Counted from the stretch's first letter, positions 1 to 12,726 are shown. The stretch is DNA of 64,000 nucleotides from Amyloporia xantha (GCA_036971615.1 JAYKKR010000003.1:2108001-2172000); one strand, 5' to 3'. Translations and numbers: made by a program. The notes: generated by a model from the letters alone, not told the origin.

Positions 1-449
1 GCTTCTCAGTCATGCTGTTATGTTCGCAGAGTTCGCCTGAATCCTGATTGTCTACTGTTATAATCTGTTCGCCAAGTCTAATCAAAACAAAGTTCAACCC
101 GGCGGCAGCCCGAGGGGGAACACTTATCTTATCAACAAAACCCGGCATTCATGTGAGGGCCTGATCGTTCAGAGTGCCTTGAAATCGACTCGAGAGAGCA
201 GGGGTAATTCCATTAATCCCGTAGGAGTCACGGCGTGCAATCTGGCCATTCGTACGCCATATATAAGTCGTCGCAGCAGGAACTTGGCAGCAGTGCAGCC
301 CCTCCGTCAGGACGATTCACGTTCTTTCGATACCCCTTTCGTCTAGTCGTAGCGCTGCGGTAAGCAATCCCGACCGTACGTCTTATAGAAATCGTTCTAT
401 GGTGTGTTCTCATGTGGACTTCAGAAGTGCGCTGACCGAGGCCGTGCAG
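1..449. other. upstream region, no gene seen
   Basis: I see no supported gene in this stretch. It contains short open frames on both strands without recognisable motifs. It is the presumed promoter and 5' UTR of the oxoprolinase-like gene that follows. Confidence 0.5.
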
Positions 450-3250
450 ATGCCTGCAATTCCAGATCGATCCATCAGGATTTGTGCTGACAGGGGAGGG
501 ACGTTCTGCGATGTGCACGCGTCGTATCCTGATCCAGAAAATCTGAAGGCGAGGAAGGAGATCGTTGTGAAGCTTCGTAAGATGCCCTCCTGCTAATGTT
601 GTGCGGTACGCTCTAAACACTCTTACAGTCTCTCAAGATCCCGCGAACTATCGCGATGCACCCACGGAGGGGATCAGGCGAGTACTTGAAATTGTGACTG
701 GCACCAAGATTCCTCGTGGTGAAGTATTGCAGACGGACAAGATCGGTGACTAGCGTGGCTGCCTCACCTCCTGCTGAATTCTTACATGTTATGCTACAGA
801 GTACATCCGGCTGTCCACTACCGTCGCGACCAATGCCCTGCTCGAGCGTAAGGGTCACAAGCACGCACTGCTTATCACACGCGGCTTCAAGGATCTCCTC
901 CTCATCGGCAATCAATCGCGCCCAAAGATCTTCGATCTGAATGTCCGCCGCCCGCCTCCCCTCTATTCCACTGTGCTCGAAGTCGACGAGCGCGTCACGC
1001 TCGTAGGCTATACTTCGGATCCCCAGGCAGAAGCGCACGCCGTGCAGTTCGACGAGCATGGAAAGGTGAAGCGGGGATACAGGGGCGCAGGATGGGACGG
1101 CCAGGGAGATGCAGAGGGTCCTGGTGAAATTGTCCAGGGACTGTCAGGCGAAGCGGTCAGGATCATGAAACGGCCGGGTACGTGAATCATAGTCGAATCC
1201 GTATCCCGATACCTGACGAAAGATCTTGTAGACCTTGCCACCGTAAAGCAGGACCTGGAGCGGCTGTACGGCGAGGGCTACCGCTCGATCGCCATTGTCT
1301 TCTGCCACTCGTACACGTTCCCCGACCATGAGCAGCAGATCGGCGAACTGGCGCGCTCCGTCGGTTTTACGCACATCTCGGAGTCCTCGCGCTTGCTCCC
1401 CATGATCAAAATGGTGCCCCGTGGGGTGTCCTCTACTGCGGACGCGTACCTGACGCCCATTCTCCGGGAGTACCTCGACGGTTTCTTCAACGGATTCGAC
1501 GAGAAGCTGAAGGATGGACGCGTGGCAACCCCGCGGGTGGAGTTCATGGGCAGCGACGGCGGTTTGCTCGACTTGACCAACTTCACCGGGCTGAAGAGCA
1601 TCCTGAGTGGACCAGCTGGTGGGGTCGTTGGCTATGCGCTGACTAGCTGGGACCAGAAGAGGAAGCATCCGATCATCGGGTGGGTGCTCCGTGGATGACT
1701 TCTCAGCATTTTGGACGCTGAAAGTCTGAGCTAGGCTGGACGTCGGCGGGACGTCTACCGACGTGTCTCGATACGACGGACGGTACGAAGTCGTGTACGA
1801 GACCACGACCGCAGGAGTGACGATTCAGTCACCTCAGCTGGACATCAACACAGTTGCAGCTGGCGGTGGATCCTGCTTGACATTCCGAAATGGTCTCTTC
1901 CTCGCAGGGCCCGAAAGCGCAGGCGCTCAACCTGGTCCGGCATGTTATCGGTCAGTTTTTCCGGCAATTCCTCTCAACTACTCTCACCATCAGTGGGAAA
2001 TTACAGGAAAGGAGGCCCTTTGGCAGTGACGGATGCGAATCTGGTACTTGGTCGGTTGGTGCCGGACTACTTCCCCAAGATCTTCGGAAAATCAGAGAAG
2101 GAGCCCCTCGACACGGAAGCGTCGCGGTCTGCGTTCGAGGCGTTGGCTAAGGAGATCAACCTGAACCAGGAAAAACAACTGGATCTTGATGAGATCGTCT
2201 ACGGGTGCGCCGCTCACCAACAATGCCGCTGCGTCCGCACGTACTGACTATAGGCCAGATTCATCAAGGTTGCGAACGAGACCATGGCGCGGCCAATCCG
2301 TGCGCTGACCGAGGCCAAGGGCTACATGCTCTCAAAACATATGTGAGTGCATCTTCCCTATCAAAAAGCAAGAAGGTGACAGACTTCACTCTAGATTGGC
2401 GAGCTTTGGTGGAGCAGGAGGACAGCACGCATGCGAAATTGCGCAGTTACTCGGCATCAAAACTATCCTCATCCACCGATACAGCTCTATCCTATCGGCA
2501 TATGGACTAGCACTTGCAGACCGGTGAGACGACCGCGCAGTCTGAGAGGGAACATGACTTACTTTAGTACACTTCGCAGTGTGTTCGAGCTACAGCAGCC
2601 GTCATCGACATTCTACACTGCCGAGAACCGCGCGTCGCTCGTAGCACGGCTGGACAAGCTCGACGCGGACGTGCGCAAGGAACTCACACGCCAAGGGTTC
2701 GAGGGCGATCGTGTGCACACGGAGCGCATGCTGAACATGCGCTTCGAAGGGACTGACACGGCGCTCATGGTGCTTGCCGATGCGAAGGACGGTGACGGCA
2801 AGGAAGACTTCGAGGCAGCATTCAAGCGGATGTATAAAGCAGAGTTCGGATTCTTGTTGGAGACGAAGACGATTATCGTGGACGATGTCAAGGTGCGCTG
2901 TCAAGACTATCTGGTCTCCCGTTTATAACATCAGCTTTCGTACTCATCCTATGTCACAGGTACGGGGCATCGGCAAGACATTCGACACGCTGGGAGAGTC
3001 TGTTTTCGAAGAAGTGGCTAAAATGGAACAGCGTGCCGTCGACCAGAAAAAAGCCGACACAACCTGGAGTGTGTACTTCGATCGCGTTGGGCGCATCAAG
3101 GACACGCCCGTTTACCTTCTGCCCGACCTTGCAGAGGGAGACGTCATCCAAGGTCCAGCAATGATTATCGATGATACACAGACAATTGTGCTGGTTCCTG
3201 GAGCGAAGGCATTGCTGACGAGCAAACATCTGTATATCACACTGGAGTAG
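450..3250 (+). CDS. 5-oxoprolinase-like protein, HyuA half only
   Basis: The spliced product matches the hydantoinase A N-terminal and hydantoinase/oxoprolinase domains of ATP-dependent 5-oxoprolinase, which opens 5-oxo-L-proline to glutamate in the cytosolic gamma-glutamyl cycle. The start at 450 gives [20 protein letters not shown], the family's N-terminal phosphate-binding segment. The second ATPase motif, [15 protein letters not shown], is made by joining exons at 1689/1738. I place introns near 573-625, 741-799, 1179-1231, 1689-1737, 1949-2010, 2209-2265, 2342-2395, 2523-2579 and 2892-2960; the reading frame is kept through all of them. The protein stops after HLYITLE, about 710 residues. 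Fungal oxoprolinases normally run on to about 1250 residues with a HyuB domain, and I find no HyuB in the next 1.1 kb. It is therefore a HyuA-only paralogue or a 3'-truncated gene. No frame-breaking lesion is visible inside it. Confidence 0.8.
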
Positions 3251-4381
3251 AGGGGATCTAGTTAGCAAGAAAGCAACATGTAAATACATATGTAGCGATA
3301 GGGTCGTAGTTGTCTCCCAACATTGACGCAAACAAGAACACAACTCAAATATGTGAGCCGCCTGCTGTACCGCGACGTGAAGCGAGCGGGACATCGCTGC
3401 AATCGTATCAGCACGACCATTGTGATTGAAATTGTAGTCCACATGTCTATACAGCGCAAAACCGCCCCCTCATTCGTCTTCGTAGCCCTGGACAGGTCTC
3501 CTCGGTCGGTTTGGAACTGCAATTTGTTGCTGCATGTTAGACTGTCATCCATGGTATATAAATCGTCGACGTACTGGGATAAGTGGTAGGAATCGGCTCC
3601 GCCTTCCTCCAGCCCAAGCTCTTGCGTACAGGTGGTACGGTCACAAGCATGACGGGGCCTATGGCTCCCAGTACGCAGGAAAAGAATATAACGGGCGACT
3701 CATGCGCTTGCCGTTGCTACATCGCGGTGACAGAGAGGGCACGAGCCACCAGTTCGAAAATGACATGAGTAACTTGAATTGATTTTCAACGGTAATCAAC
3801 GTACCAGGTAACGATACGTCTGCCGGAAAGGAGAGAACAGTGAAGCCATGGTTGTATACTACGACCCGACACTCCCGCTGGTGTGTTGTGTACAGGCGCT
3901 TCGAGGCACCGCGTGATCCCCAATTGCCTTTTCTGGACAGTTCGGAGCGGTTCATGTTGGTTCACAATAGACCAAGGTCCTCCCAGGTCCTCCCTTGTAA
4001 CGGCTTCAGTACTAGTGTTGTATACCATTGAGGCCATGCATCCTAGGCACGTCCGCACCGTGCAACAATGACATTCTATGCTGCAAGCTAAGTCGAAACT
4101 TATTCACGGCTAATCTGCGTAGATTCTGCAGGTTCGCTTCAAGCAGACATTCAAGTTCTTAGCCTCGAAATATGTATGTCTTTCTGATGCATATGGTTCA
4201 GCCTTCGGTATTTTGAATTGGTCAGGTTGCCGTCATTTCAACTAACATACTTAGTATAGGACGGTCCGCGACTCCGCGGTGGTGTCAGTCTGTGTAAGTG
4301 TGTCTTTCGCGCTCCTTGACGCTCACAATTTGGATCAGCCTCTCCGTACGCTCTTTGCTAAATCAGTGACGACTGGCCTCC
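3251..4381. other. intergenic, no HyuB remnant found
   Basis: About 1.1 kb without a supported gene. I looked for the missing HyuB domain of the upstream gene and for the missing N-terminus of the downstream carboxylase, and recognised neither in any frame. Confidence 0.45.
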
Positions 4382-4697
4382 GAAGTAGACCCGAGTATGC
4401 ATGGAGGCTCTTCGTCAGCTGTACAGACGTCTCTGACCCAGACAAGCTGGCATATACTCGTACGGCACCGTCCATCGCAGCGCAGATAGCTCTCAAAACA
4501 AAGACAAAAGTAAAATGCCGACGAAACAAAAATTAGTAAATGAATAACGAATCCTAGATGTTTACATAAATTTCGGTAGCACTCGATAAAACTTATGAAA
4601 TGCTGCTTCACCGTCCCTGCTTGTCACATTACTGATCATGACTGCTGGTCTTCAGATGTGTATTGTTATTGTGAGGCTCTCTCAAACTGGCAGGCAT
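4382..4697 (+). repeat. 316-bp duplicate of the F-box copy A 3' end
   Basis: Positions 4382-4697 match 16253-16568 base for base (constant offset 11871) except for a couple of substitutions, for example near 4431 and 4672. The piece holds the last codons, stop and 3' UTR of the chimeric F-box gene at 14913-16360. Its right edge is exactly where the urea carboxylase homology begins, so it looks like filler or duplicated DNA at a rearrangement breakpoint. Confidence 0.9.
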
Positions 4698-7600
4698 GCT
4701 GTTCCTAGAGCGGTACTATCCGTCGGCTCGACATGTCGAGATTCAGGTATTTGTAAACGCTCATGTACGTCCGCTGCTTGATCTCACGCGATGATGATAC
4801 AACAGGTCTTTGGGAATGGCCTAGGGTACGCCATACATATGGCTGAAAGGGAATGCAGCGTACAGCGTAGACATCAGAAAATCATCGAAGAGACCCCAAG
4901 TCCGTTTATGATCAGACGCCCTGGCACGTATTTCTATACTGCATGTTTTCACTTTAATTCATACGCATTTTGGACTCTTAGATGTACAAAAGAAAATGTC
5001 CGCAGCCGCGGTTCGCATATGCCAGCGTATACGATATACCTCTGCTGGTACAGTCCGGTGCCGCATTGTGTGCAGGACGCGTCTCATGCGTATTTGTAGG
5101 AACAATCGAATTTCTTGTCGATGACGCGACAGGGGATTTTTTCTTCCTGGAGATGAACACCCGGCTACAAGTAAGTAAACATAGACTATTATGACGTTTC
5201 TGTACTTAGTGAATACACCTTGAACGATTCAGGTCGAACATCCTGTCACAGAAGCTGCCAACCCTCAGGCTGGCCTCGACATTGTTGAGCTCATGATTCG
5301 TCAAGGCGTTGCGCAACGAGACACTGATCTCGGCGGGCTTATCCCTGATGAACTGGAGCAGACTCGATTCGAGACTCCGTCGCACCAGAGACAGATACAC
5401 GCGATCGAGGCGCGCGTTTACTGCGAGAATCCAGCTGCACAATTCAAGCCGAGCCCCGGGGTACTTCAGAAGGTCGAGTTCCTGGAAGCGGAATGGCTTC
5501 GCCTTGAGAACTGGGTATGCTATCTTTTCGTTTGCTTCTGGTGAAATCTACATTGCTCTTTCATAGGTTGAGACGGGAAGCACAGTCACCCCTTACTTCG
5601 ATCCTCTTGCTTGCAAGCTGATCGTAGTTGCCTCAACGCGCGAGGAGGCTATAAGACGTCTCGAGTATGCGCTGACTGAGAGTAAAGTCTATGGACCTCC
5701 TAACAACATAGCATATCTTCGAGCCATATGCGAGTCTGAAACCTTTCGAGCTGGTAATGCGATGACAACGTTTCTCGACACGTTTGCTTTCACTCCACGG
5801 TACGCGTGATTTATATCGTATTTCGATTTTGTTTCTATGTTCAACACTTTCCGTGTCTGCAGGGCGCTTGATGTACTGAGCGGCGGCCTGGAAACTACTG
5901 TTCAAGACTATCCTGGTCGGCGGATCGGTATGGGAATTCCTCGCAGTGGACCAATGGACCCACTCGCCTTTCGTGTCGCCGACATCCTTGTCGGGAACGC
6001 TCCTGAGATAGAGGCGCTGGAAATCACACTGACTGGGTGCCGCCTCTTCTTCCACGTTCCTGCCGTAATTGCCATCACCGGCGCCCTCACTCAAGTTATC
6101 ATCGATGGAAAAGGGGTGGAGATGTGGAGGAGCCTATTTGTCCCAGCAAGCAGCAAGGTCGTCGTAGGCACGATCAAGAACACAGGTTTCCGCGTTTACC
6201 TGGCTGTCAGAGGAGGCTTTCCAGAAATCCCTACTTACCTTGGCTCGAAATCGACGTCTGTAGGATTTGGTGGATACCAAGTACGTCTGCTGACCTGATG
6301 AATATACTCACGTACTGAGGTCCGTCTTAGGGACGCGCGCTAGCAGCTGGTGACCATATCGCTCTCGGCAATTGCGCGCCTTCAGCAGAGGAATCACCGG
6401 TTGTATGTCCCACGACATCAATCCCTCCGTATCCGACAGACTGGGTCCTGCATTGCCTTGCGGGTCCGCATTGTGATGATGAATTTATCACCACAGCAGG
6501 CTGTGAAGAGTTCTTTACCACCAAGTGGAAAGTGAGTCCAGCGAGTAACCGTATGGGAATTCGCTTGGAGGGGCCACCTATAGCGTGGGCGAGGCAAACT
6601 GGTGGGGAAGGAGGCTCTCATCCGTCCAACATACATGATAATGGGTATTCGTTTGGCACAATCAATGTCAATGGGGACACTCCTGTGATCCTGACTAACG
6701 GTGGTCCTGACATGGGAGGTTACACATGTCTCTGTACTGTTGCCACCGGGGATCTGTAAGTTGTCTCGGTGCCCATTCCCATCGAACTGCTAAGTTATGT
6801 TCACCACGATCAGATGGAAGATTGGGCAGCTGCGGCCGGGTTGCACCATTCAGTTCAAGCGCATCTCGTTCGATCAAGTTTTACATCTCAATAACCTGTG
6901 CGAGGATTACTTTGAGAAGCTATGCAAGGCGGTCACCTCCAAAGAAGGGTTGGACGACACAGATCGAGATGAGCTATTCAAGCCGAGTATGGCCACCGTA
7001 TCACAGGATCCGAAATTACATACCGTCGTACCTCCTGAGGTTAGTGCTCGACCCAAAGTGGTGTTCCGTCAGGTGCGCAAGTCAAAATGATACTGTGGAG
7101 AGGATCTGACGCTTCTCAGGCTGGAGATTCTGCGATTTTGGTGGAATATGGCGAGTTGAAGTTAGATTTCGGACTTCGTATCAGGATTCACGCGTTCGAG
7201 ACCGAGTTACGAAGGCGAAACATCCAGGGCGTTTGGTCCTTAGCACCTTGCATTCGGTCGACGATGGTATGCAGGAATGCCTTCGTATTCGATATGGTCG
7301 CTCACACAATTCACGTGCAGATTCACTACTACCCTACGGTGATAACGCAGAACAACCTCCTTGCAATCCTCATCGAGGCAGAGATGTCCCTTCCAGATAC
7401 TCTCAACGAAGCAGTCTTCCCGGGGCGCAGGATTACCTTTCCTATAGTTCTGGACGACCGCTGGAATAGGGAAGCCATAGAGCGATACATGCTTTCCACT
7501 CGCGACGAAGCCGTATATTTGCCTAGTAATATTGACTACCTGGCGAGAAACAACGGCTTGGAGGGTGGAGCAGCACAAGCACTAAAAGCATTGCTATCGT

Positions 7601-8840
7601 CTGATTGGGTAGGTGTTGTAAACTAGTCGTTAGCTTCTGTTTACCTGACTAGATTAAACTAGCTTGTCTTCGGCGTTGGGTTCTATTCTGCATGCCCATT
7701 CTTAATACCGGTATGACGGATACGCAATCGTGTCGTCTCGCGTACTTATAGCAAGCAACCATAGATAGATCCCAGATGCAGACTTGTCGGGCAGAAGATG
7801 AACCCTTCGAGGACCTATACCCCTCGCGTATGAAGAATAACCATGTCATGGTAGAGCTTACTGATGAAATTCCCTTTCTAGGGGGCCGTTGGCATCGCTG
7901 GTCTCGTTGCAGCAATTTATCCTATAGAATCTCCGGGAGGTTATCAACTTTTCGGACGCTCACTCCCCGCTTGGCAGACATGGGGGAAAGGTCTCGATTT
8001 CAGCCTTGCTAAACCTTGGCTCTTAGAGCCCTTCGATCAGGAAAGTCATGTGGTTCTGTTGTGCACGTGCGTCTTCTGACTACCAATTTAGGTTGCTTTT
8101 GAGCCTGTGACGGAAGAACAGTATATTGAGGTATGCTGGCGATGGTCTGGGCAGGTAGCTGAGATTGTGTGACTAATCCATGTCAATTAGTTCGAAAGTC
8201 AGTTCGACGCCGGGAGATACAGATTCAAGGTGACCGAAAATACACCTTGTTGAAATGATCGCTAATTTCACATACAGATAGAAGCAAGTAATTTTTCTAT
8301 GTCAGAGTACAACCTATTTGTGGACAGCATAGCGGATGAAGCAACGCAGTTTAAAACAAGGCAGGCTCAAGGAGTTGAACTTGAAGAGGCCCGGTAAGTC
8401 GAGAGTAATCCATATGTTGATTGGTCCGCTCACAAATGATAAATCTAGGGAACGTGAACTCTTCGCGAAATGGATCAGTCAGAAGCGTGATGAGTCCCCA
8501 CAGCAAGTAGGCGCTGATGGCGAGCTTCAAGGTAATTTGAAGGATTTACAGTCGCTTCGTTTTTACTACCCCTTACACATGGAATCACGATTTAGGCTTT
8601 GATGGTGCGACTGGTAGCGTTGTCTCTTCACTAGCGGCCTCTGTGTGGAAGATCAAGTGCCGACCGGGCGACGTCATCAAGTCCGAAGATGAAGTGCTGG
8701 TGATTCTAGAAGCAATGAAGACCGAGATAAATGTCGAGGCTGGGGAAGAGAATATCGGGCGCAGAGTACTGGGGTTTGGGAGAGGTGTTAAAGAGGGCGT
8801 CGCTGTGAGTCCAGGGGATACCCTGGTAGTTCTGCAATAA
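4696..8840 (+). pseudogene. urea carboxylase, 5'-truncated
   Basis: The spliced reading shows the order of a fungal urea carboxylase (biotin-dependent, urea to allophanate). First comes the C-terminal half of biotin carboxylase, with [17 protein letters not shown] at 4840-4890 and FFFLEMNTRLQVEHP across the intron at 5170-5231. Next are AHS2/KipA (ETTVQDYPGRRIGMGIPRSG, about 5890-7080), AHS1/KipI (QAGDSAILVEYGE onward, about 7120-8060), and a biotinyl domain with the biotin lysine in LEAMKTE at about 8706-8726; the stop is at 8838-8840. Roughly the first 200 residues of biotin carboxylase, including most of the ATP-grasp N-lobe, are missing. The first in-frame ATG (4696) straddles the junction with the duplicated 316-bp piece, so it arose by chance. 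One donor (4924) reads GC, possibly decayed. There is no allophanate hydrolase domain. The rest of the frame is well kept, so the truncation is probably recent. Activity is unlikely. Confidence 0.8.
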
Positions 8841-9843
8841 AACATGCTCTCGACCTTAATGATATCTACGCGTCATTGAGTACGGTTATAATTTATAGAG
8901 AAATGCCTATGGCACTGATCGTCGCGAGCACTTCGACCTTACGAATAGAAGATCCGCATGGTGCGTATCAGAGGCCCTTCTGCGCAAAGATACCCCAAGA
9001 ATCAGAACAGCTTTGGTAAGTAGAAAATATTTGGCAGTGCCCATCTCACAGAAATACAGTTGATCGCGCTTGTTTATCACCTAAGAGTAGTAGTCCTCGT
9101 TTATGTCACCGAACTTCCCGGACCGTGCCACAGGAAGGCACAGCCTATAGCTCATAACAGTCAGCCACTGCGAGTCTGCACTGTCGATAGAGTGCAATTA
9201 GATTGTTGTTCTGTTCGATATCGTGGCGTGCTCACGATGAATTGCTTGGCTTCGTTATCTGTTAGTGTACCTTGATACGTTGACAACAGACCAAATTCCG
9301 TCGGTGTTATATGTTGAACCCCCTGAATCATTCTGTCACCGCAAGTGAAGAGATTATCTCCCTGTCTCCATTTTTGGTGGACCTTCATCTTGGACTCAAC
9401 TCGACGTGAACCGTCACAGATTTACCATGACAATTTTACTAGCCATAGCTGGTCTGTCGACAAGCTTGAGACAAATTGAAACCCCCCATGTAACAGAACG
9501 AAGATTGCATAATAATTGCCCAAGAAGATTAATAGACGCGAAGATACAGAGAAACCAGTGTGGTCATTTGATTATCCGTAATATAGCAAGAAAAATTCCA
9601 GTCTGGTTGCCGCAAAACTCAAGAGACGAAGACCTTTGGAGTTCGATTGTCTAAATAATTAGAAAAATCCCATCTTAAACAATTGAAACTCACCTAAGCA
9701 TACCCACTTGCATCGCTGGTAGACGTACGTGCCTCTCCGACATTGACCCCCAGTTCGGTGAGCTCAATCCCCTGTGTATCCGTTATCTGACCGCTGTAGC
9801 CATCCTCTGTGAGATGATGACGTTTGTCCGTATAAAATGACAC
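8841..9843. other. intergenic, nothing recognised
   Basis: About 1 kb of AT-leaning sequence between the carboxylase stop and the 3' end of the minus-strand membrane-protein gene. Short open frames have no recognisable motifs. Confidence 0.45.
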
Positions 9844-11483
9844 TCACACGTCATGAAGTTCCATATCTGCATCGTCTGTAAACAGCCCGTGACTGAGTGG
9901 TTCTCCCAAACTGCCGACAAACGTAGATATGGCAGCTCCGTCCGACGTTTGTAGAGAGTCGATATATCCCGAGCCTACGAAGGATTGGCTTTCGTCGTCT
10001 GATGCGGTTGAGCGACCGATTTGTCGCAGGTTGAGGAGGAAGCGAGAAAGCAGGATGGATGAGATCCTGACAACGCATTGGTGAATGCTAAGGAGAGGAC
10101 AAGAGAACGACAAACGGCATGATGAATATTCCCGTTGTATTAGAAAAGGACTGCGAGAAAACACAGGTCAGTCACTGAGAGACAAGACAAATCATACACA
10201 AACAGTCGTGAAAAGTAACATAAGGTCGAGGCTATTAAGAAAGAATAATGATCTGATTGGCAATGGGGTTAGATTGTGCTCTTGTCTATTTCTTTTGAAC
10301 GTACACAAAGTAAAGAGTCCCTGGCCGCGACGAACTGATGAGCATAATCACACAGCCTTGAACATGACTAGTCACTCTGTACCATTTCTGAGGAGTAACG
10401 TTACAAGTAATGTCAACCGCCTGTGCGCCGGCCCGACTGCAGCTTGTAACTTGCGCATGTGAGTCCATGTTATGGCGACTACGATGAGGTCCGATGCAAT
10501 GATGCATGTTCGTGTCACGACGGCCACTGCGACAACTTTCAGCTGTGATTCGTCGACGGCCAATCGAATAATACGTACATCTGAATTCTATGATTCAACA
10601 TATGCATCAGGACAGGAAGGTAAGTGCACAAACCTATTATAGACAAAAGCTGAACCCGTTGGTGCGCTTCCGCAGAAATTTCCCAAAACTGGGAGAGGGA
10701 ACACGCCAATCTCCTCAGTGATTATTTCATACTTCATGGGGGTCAAATGTACAATCTAGCGTTCTGAAAACTTTTGTACCTACCAGGTTTGTTCCAACAG
10801 GAACCATTCCTAGAAATAGGGTGACGAAAGTGAGGAACCAGCTGCGACCGCTGATGACGTATACACGGAGAGCGGAAAATACTTCACGTATCTGTCAGCA
10901 GTGTAACTGGGAATCTATTGATATTGCTATAGCAGATCTCACCGGCCCATGTAGTGATCAAAATAAGTTCACAAGCATATTCCACACCCATCGAGAACTT
11001 GCAACTAGAGAAATCTAAGGGGTCAATTTGGGTACAATAGATCAATGTGAGGTGCCCTACCTCTACTCGGCATACTGATCAGTTGTGGTAGGCGCCGTGA
11101 GATTTAGCAAACGTACCAGGTTGGTGTAAGGGAGAAGCAGTAGGACGTCCACAACAGCCGATACCATCAACGCGTAACGGTTTATATGGAAGAGGGTCGT
11201 CACGCCAGTCAGTCTTGTGAGCCATACAGACTTGATCTCTTGAGGAAAGGTTATCAAGTGCTCATAGAAAACTATGACTACACGAGAGCAGAGCAGAGAT
11301 CGGCAATTGAACAACGAGACGACATTTCGCACTCACTAGCTACGGCCAGTGTACAGTAGTTTCCAGTAACCCTAGCAACGGTGACATCCTCAGAGAAATC
11401 GCTTGTGCAAAACGAGTGGACACTGACAATGCCTGGATGTCGCCTTGAACTTGAAGTACTGCGCTGCTTGCCGTGTTCGACAT
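9844..11483 (-). CDS. DUF6533-type multi-pass membrane protein
   Basis: This is a multi-exon minus-strand gene of a basidiomycete-expanded family of about seven-helix membrane proteins with unknown role. The diagnostic N-terminal piece is VTVARVTGNYCTLAVA (about 11345-11395), then FYEHLITFPQEIKSVW (about 11225-11275) and HINRYALMV. Later exons give FSALRVYVISGRSWF then VPVGTNL (about 10790-10890), SDLIVVAITWTHMRKL (about 10450-10500), LLRNG joined to TLYFV by removing 10320-10387, then FFLNSLDLMLLF (about 10205-10245). A polar tail with LLSRFLLNLRQIG ends at the stop at 9844. The start at 11483 (MSNTASSAVLQVQG) resembles family N-termini, but between it and the VTVARV segment the frame changes and I find no convincing intron. 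Either there is a frameshift or the true first exon lies elsewhere. Confidence 0.7.
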
Positions 11484-11919
11484 TGAGATTGACGGTAAAG
11501 TAAAGGAGGTGTCTGAAGACAAGGCAGGAGCAGTGACTGGAGGTTCATTGTGGCATATAACCGGGGGATGGAACATATGATGTGCAGGACGCAACTTCTT
11601 CTGATAGCACAACTAAGCCCAGACGGTCGCAGCGGCATGAAAGCATGGCGTCCACATAGGTCTAGATCAAATGAACAACACCTACCAAAGCCGAGTGTGA
11701 AATGAGATGAGGGAATGTGGACAGCTGCACAATAATTATCGCATGGTCTGGGTCTGAGTACACCACATCATCTCGACTAACATATAGACAGCTTCTAATC
11801 CGTATGCCATCTGCATTTTGCCGTCGCTACCATAAGGTCACATTCCCGGAAGAGCGTCAGGGAGGCAGCAGACGTACTATGTATCACATCCGTCATCTCG
11901 TAGTGACCCAGTGGTGTGG
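11484..11919. other. intergenic, nothing recognised
   Basis: Presumed promoter side of the DUF6533 gene. I see no gene or repeat here. Confidence 0.4.
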
Positions 11920-12164
11920 CGGTCAATGGCTGACCCCTTGACCCTTTGACCGGGGTCAAAGGGTCAGACCCGGTCAGACCCCACTGACCCCAAGGGGTCA
12001 ATGGTCAATGCGTGACCTGACCTCTCATCGCGATCGCAGCCAGGTCAACGGAAAAGTAAGTATTACGTAATGCTGCTCAACATTGTCGGACAGAGTCACT
12101 GCCTGCACCGACAAAGTCACGTGTATTGGTCAAGTCACGCATTGACTGTGACCCTGCGTCAATG

Positions 12165-12216
12165 GTCAATGGGTCTGACCAGGACCCCGGCGAATCCCCC
12201 AAGAGCCTCGATCCCA
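12165..12216 (+). repeat. left arm of internal inverted repeat
   Basis: Pairs with 12643-12695. The arms differ by only a few bases and start and end in GTCAATGGG / CCCATTGAC. Confidence 0.75.
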
Positions 12217-12642
12217 AATCGTCCTTTGTTCGGACCTCGCCCGACGCCCAATTCGGACTTTGGGCACATAACCTCGCGGCAAAAGGTCTAATTTCGGCCC
12301 CAAATGGGATCGAACCTCTTAAAATTGCTAAAGCCTCGCAAAAAAGGCCGATCTGCTCATCGGGCGGTGCTGGAATTGTTCGGCGCCGTCTGCACGCCAT
12401 CTGGATCACGGAAGAGCATTCGGCAGGGGACCGAAGAGGCGTCTGAGGAGATGCCCGTCGGCTCGACCGGCCTGTCCATTTCCGCGCCAGGACTGGCCGG
12501 ATTTCGGCCCTGATAGGATCGGACATGCGGGCTGAGGGGTACATTTCGGACCGTTATGGCACCGAACATTTCGACCTACGCCCCCCAAATTCGGCCTTTT
12601 GGATCGAACATTTTCGAGATTTTGGCCAATTTTCGGACCAAA

Positions 12643-12695
12643 TGGGATCGAGGCTCTTGGGGGATTCGCCGGGGTCCTGTCTGACCCCCATTGAC
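12643..12695 (-). repeat. right arm of internal inverted repeat
   Basis: Reverse complement of 12165-12216 with few mismatches. Confidence 0.75.
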
Positions 12696-12726
12696 GGGGT
12701 CTGAGCCGGGGTCAGACCCCGTCAAG

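Larger units (their letters stand above)
11920..12726. repeat. GGTCA-rich foldback element
   Basis: Both ends are dense in TGACC/GGTCA: 11925-12015, 12140-12180, and 12691-12724, which is itself a near-perfect palindrome around GGTCAGACCCC. Inside, 12165-12216 and 12643-12695 form an inverted repeat of about 52 bp containing CCCCGGCGAATCCCCCAAGA, and the middle (12217-12642) has short repeats such as CCAAATGGGATCG (about 12298 and 12638). It has no coding capacity. It is most like a non-autonomous foldback DNA transposon. I could not fix a target-site duplication, so the outer limits are approximate. Confidence 0.6.

Noticed and set aside
4279..4536. 85-codon plus-strand frame before the carboxylase
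   Set aside because: Most of it is the copied 3' end of F-box copy A and its antisense partner, not an independent gene.
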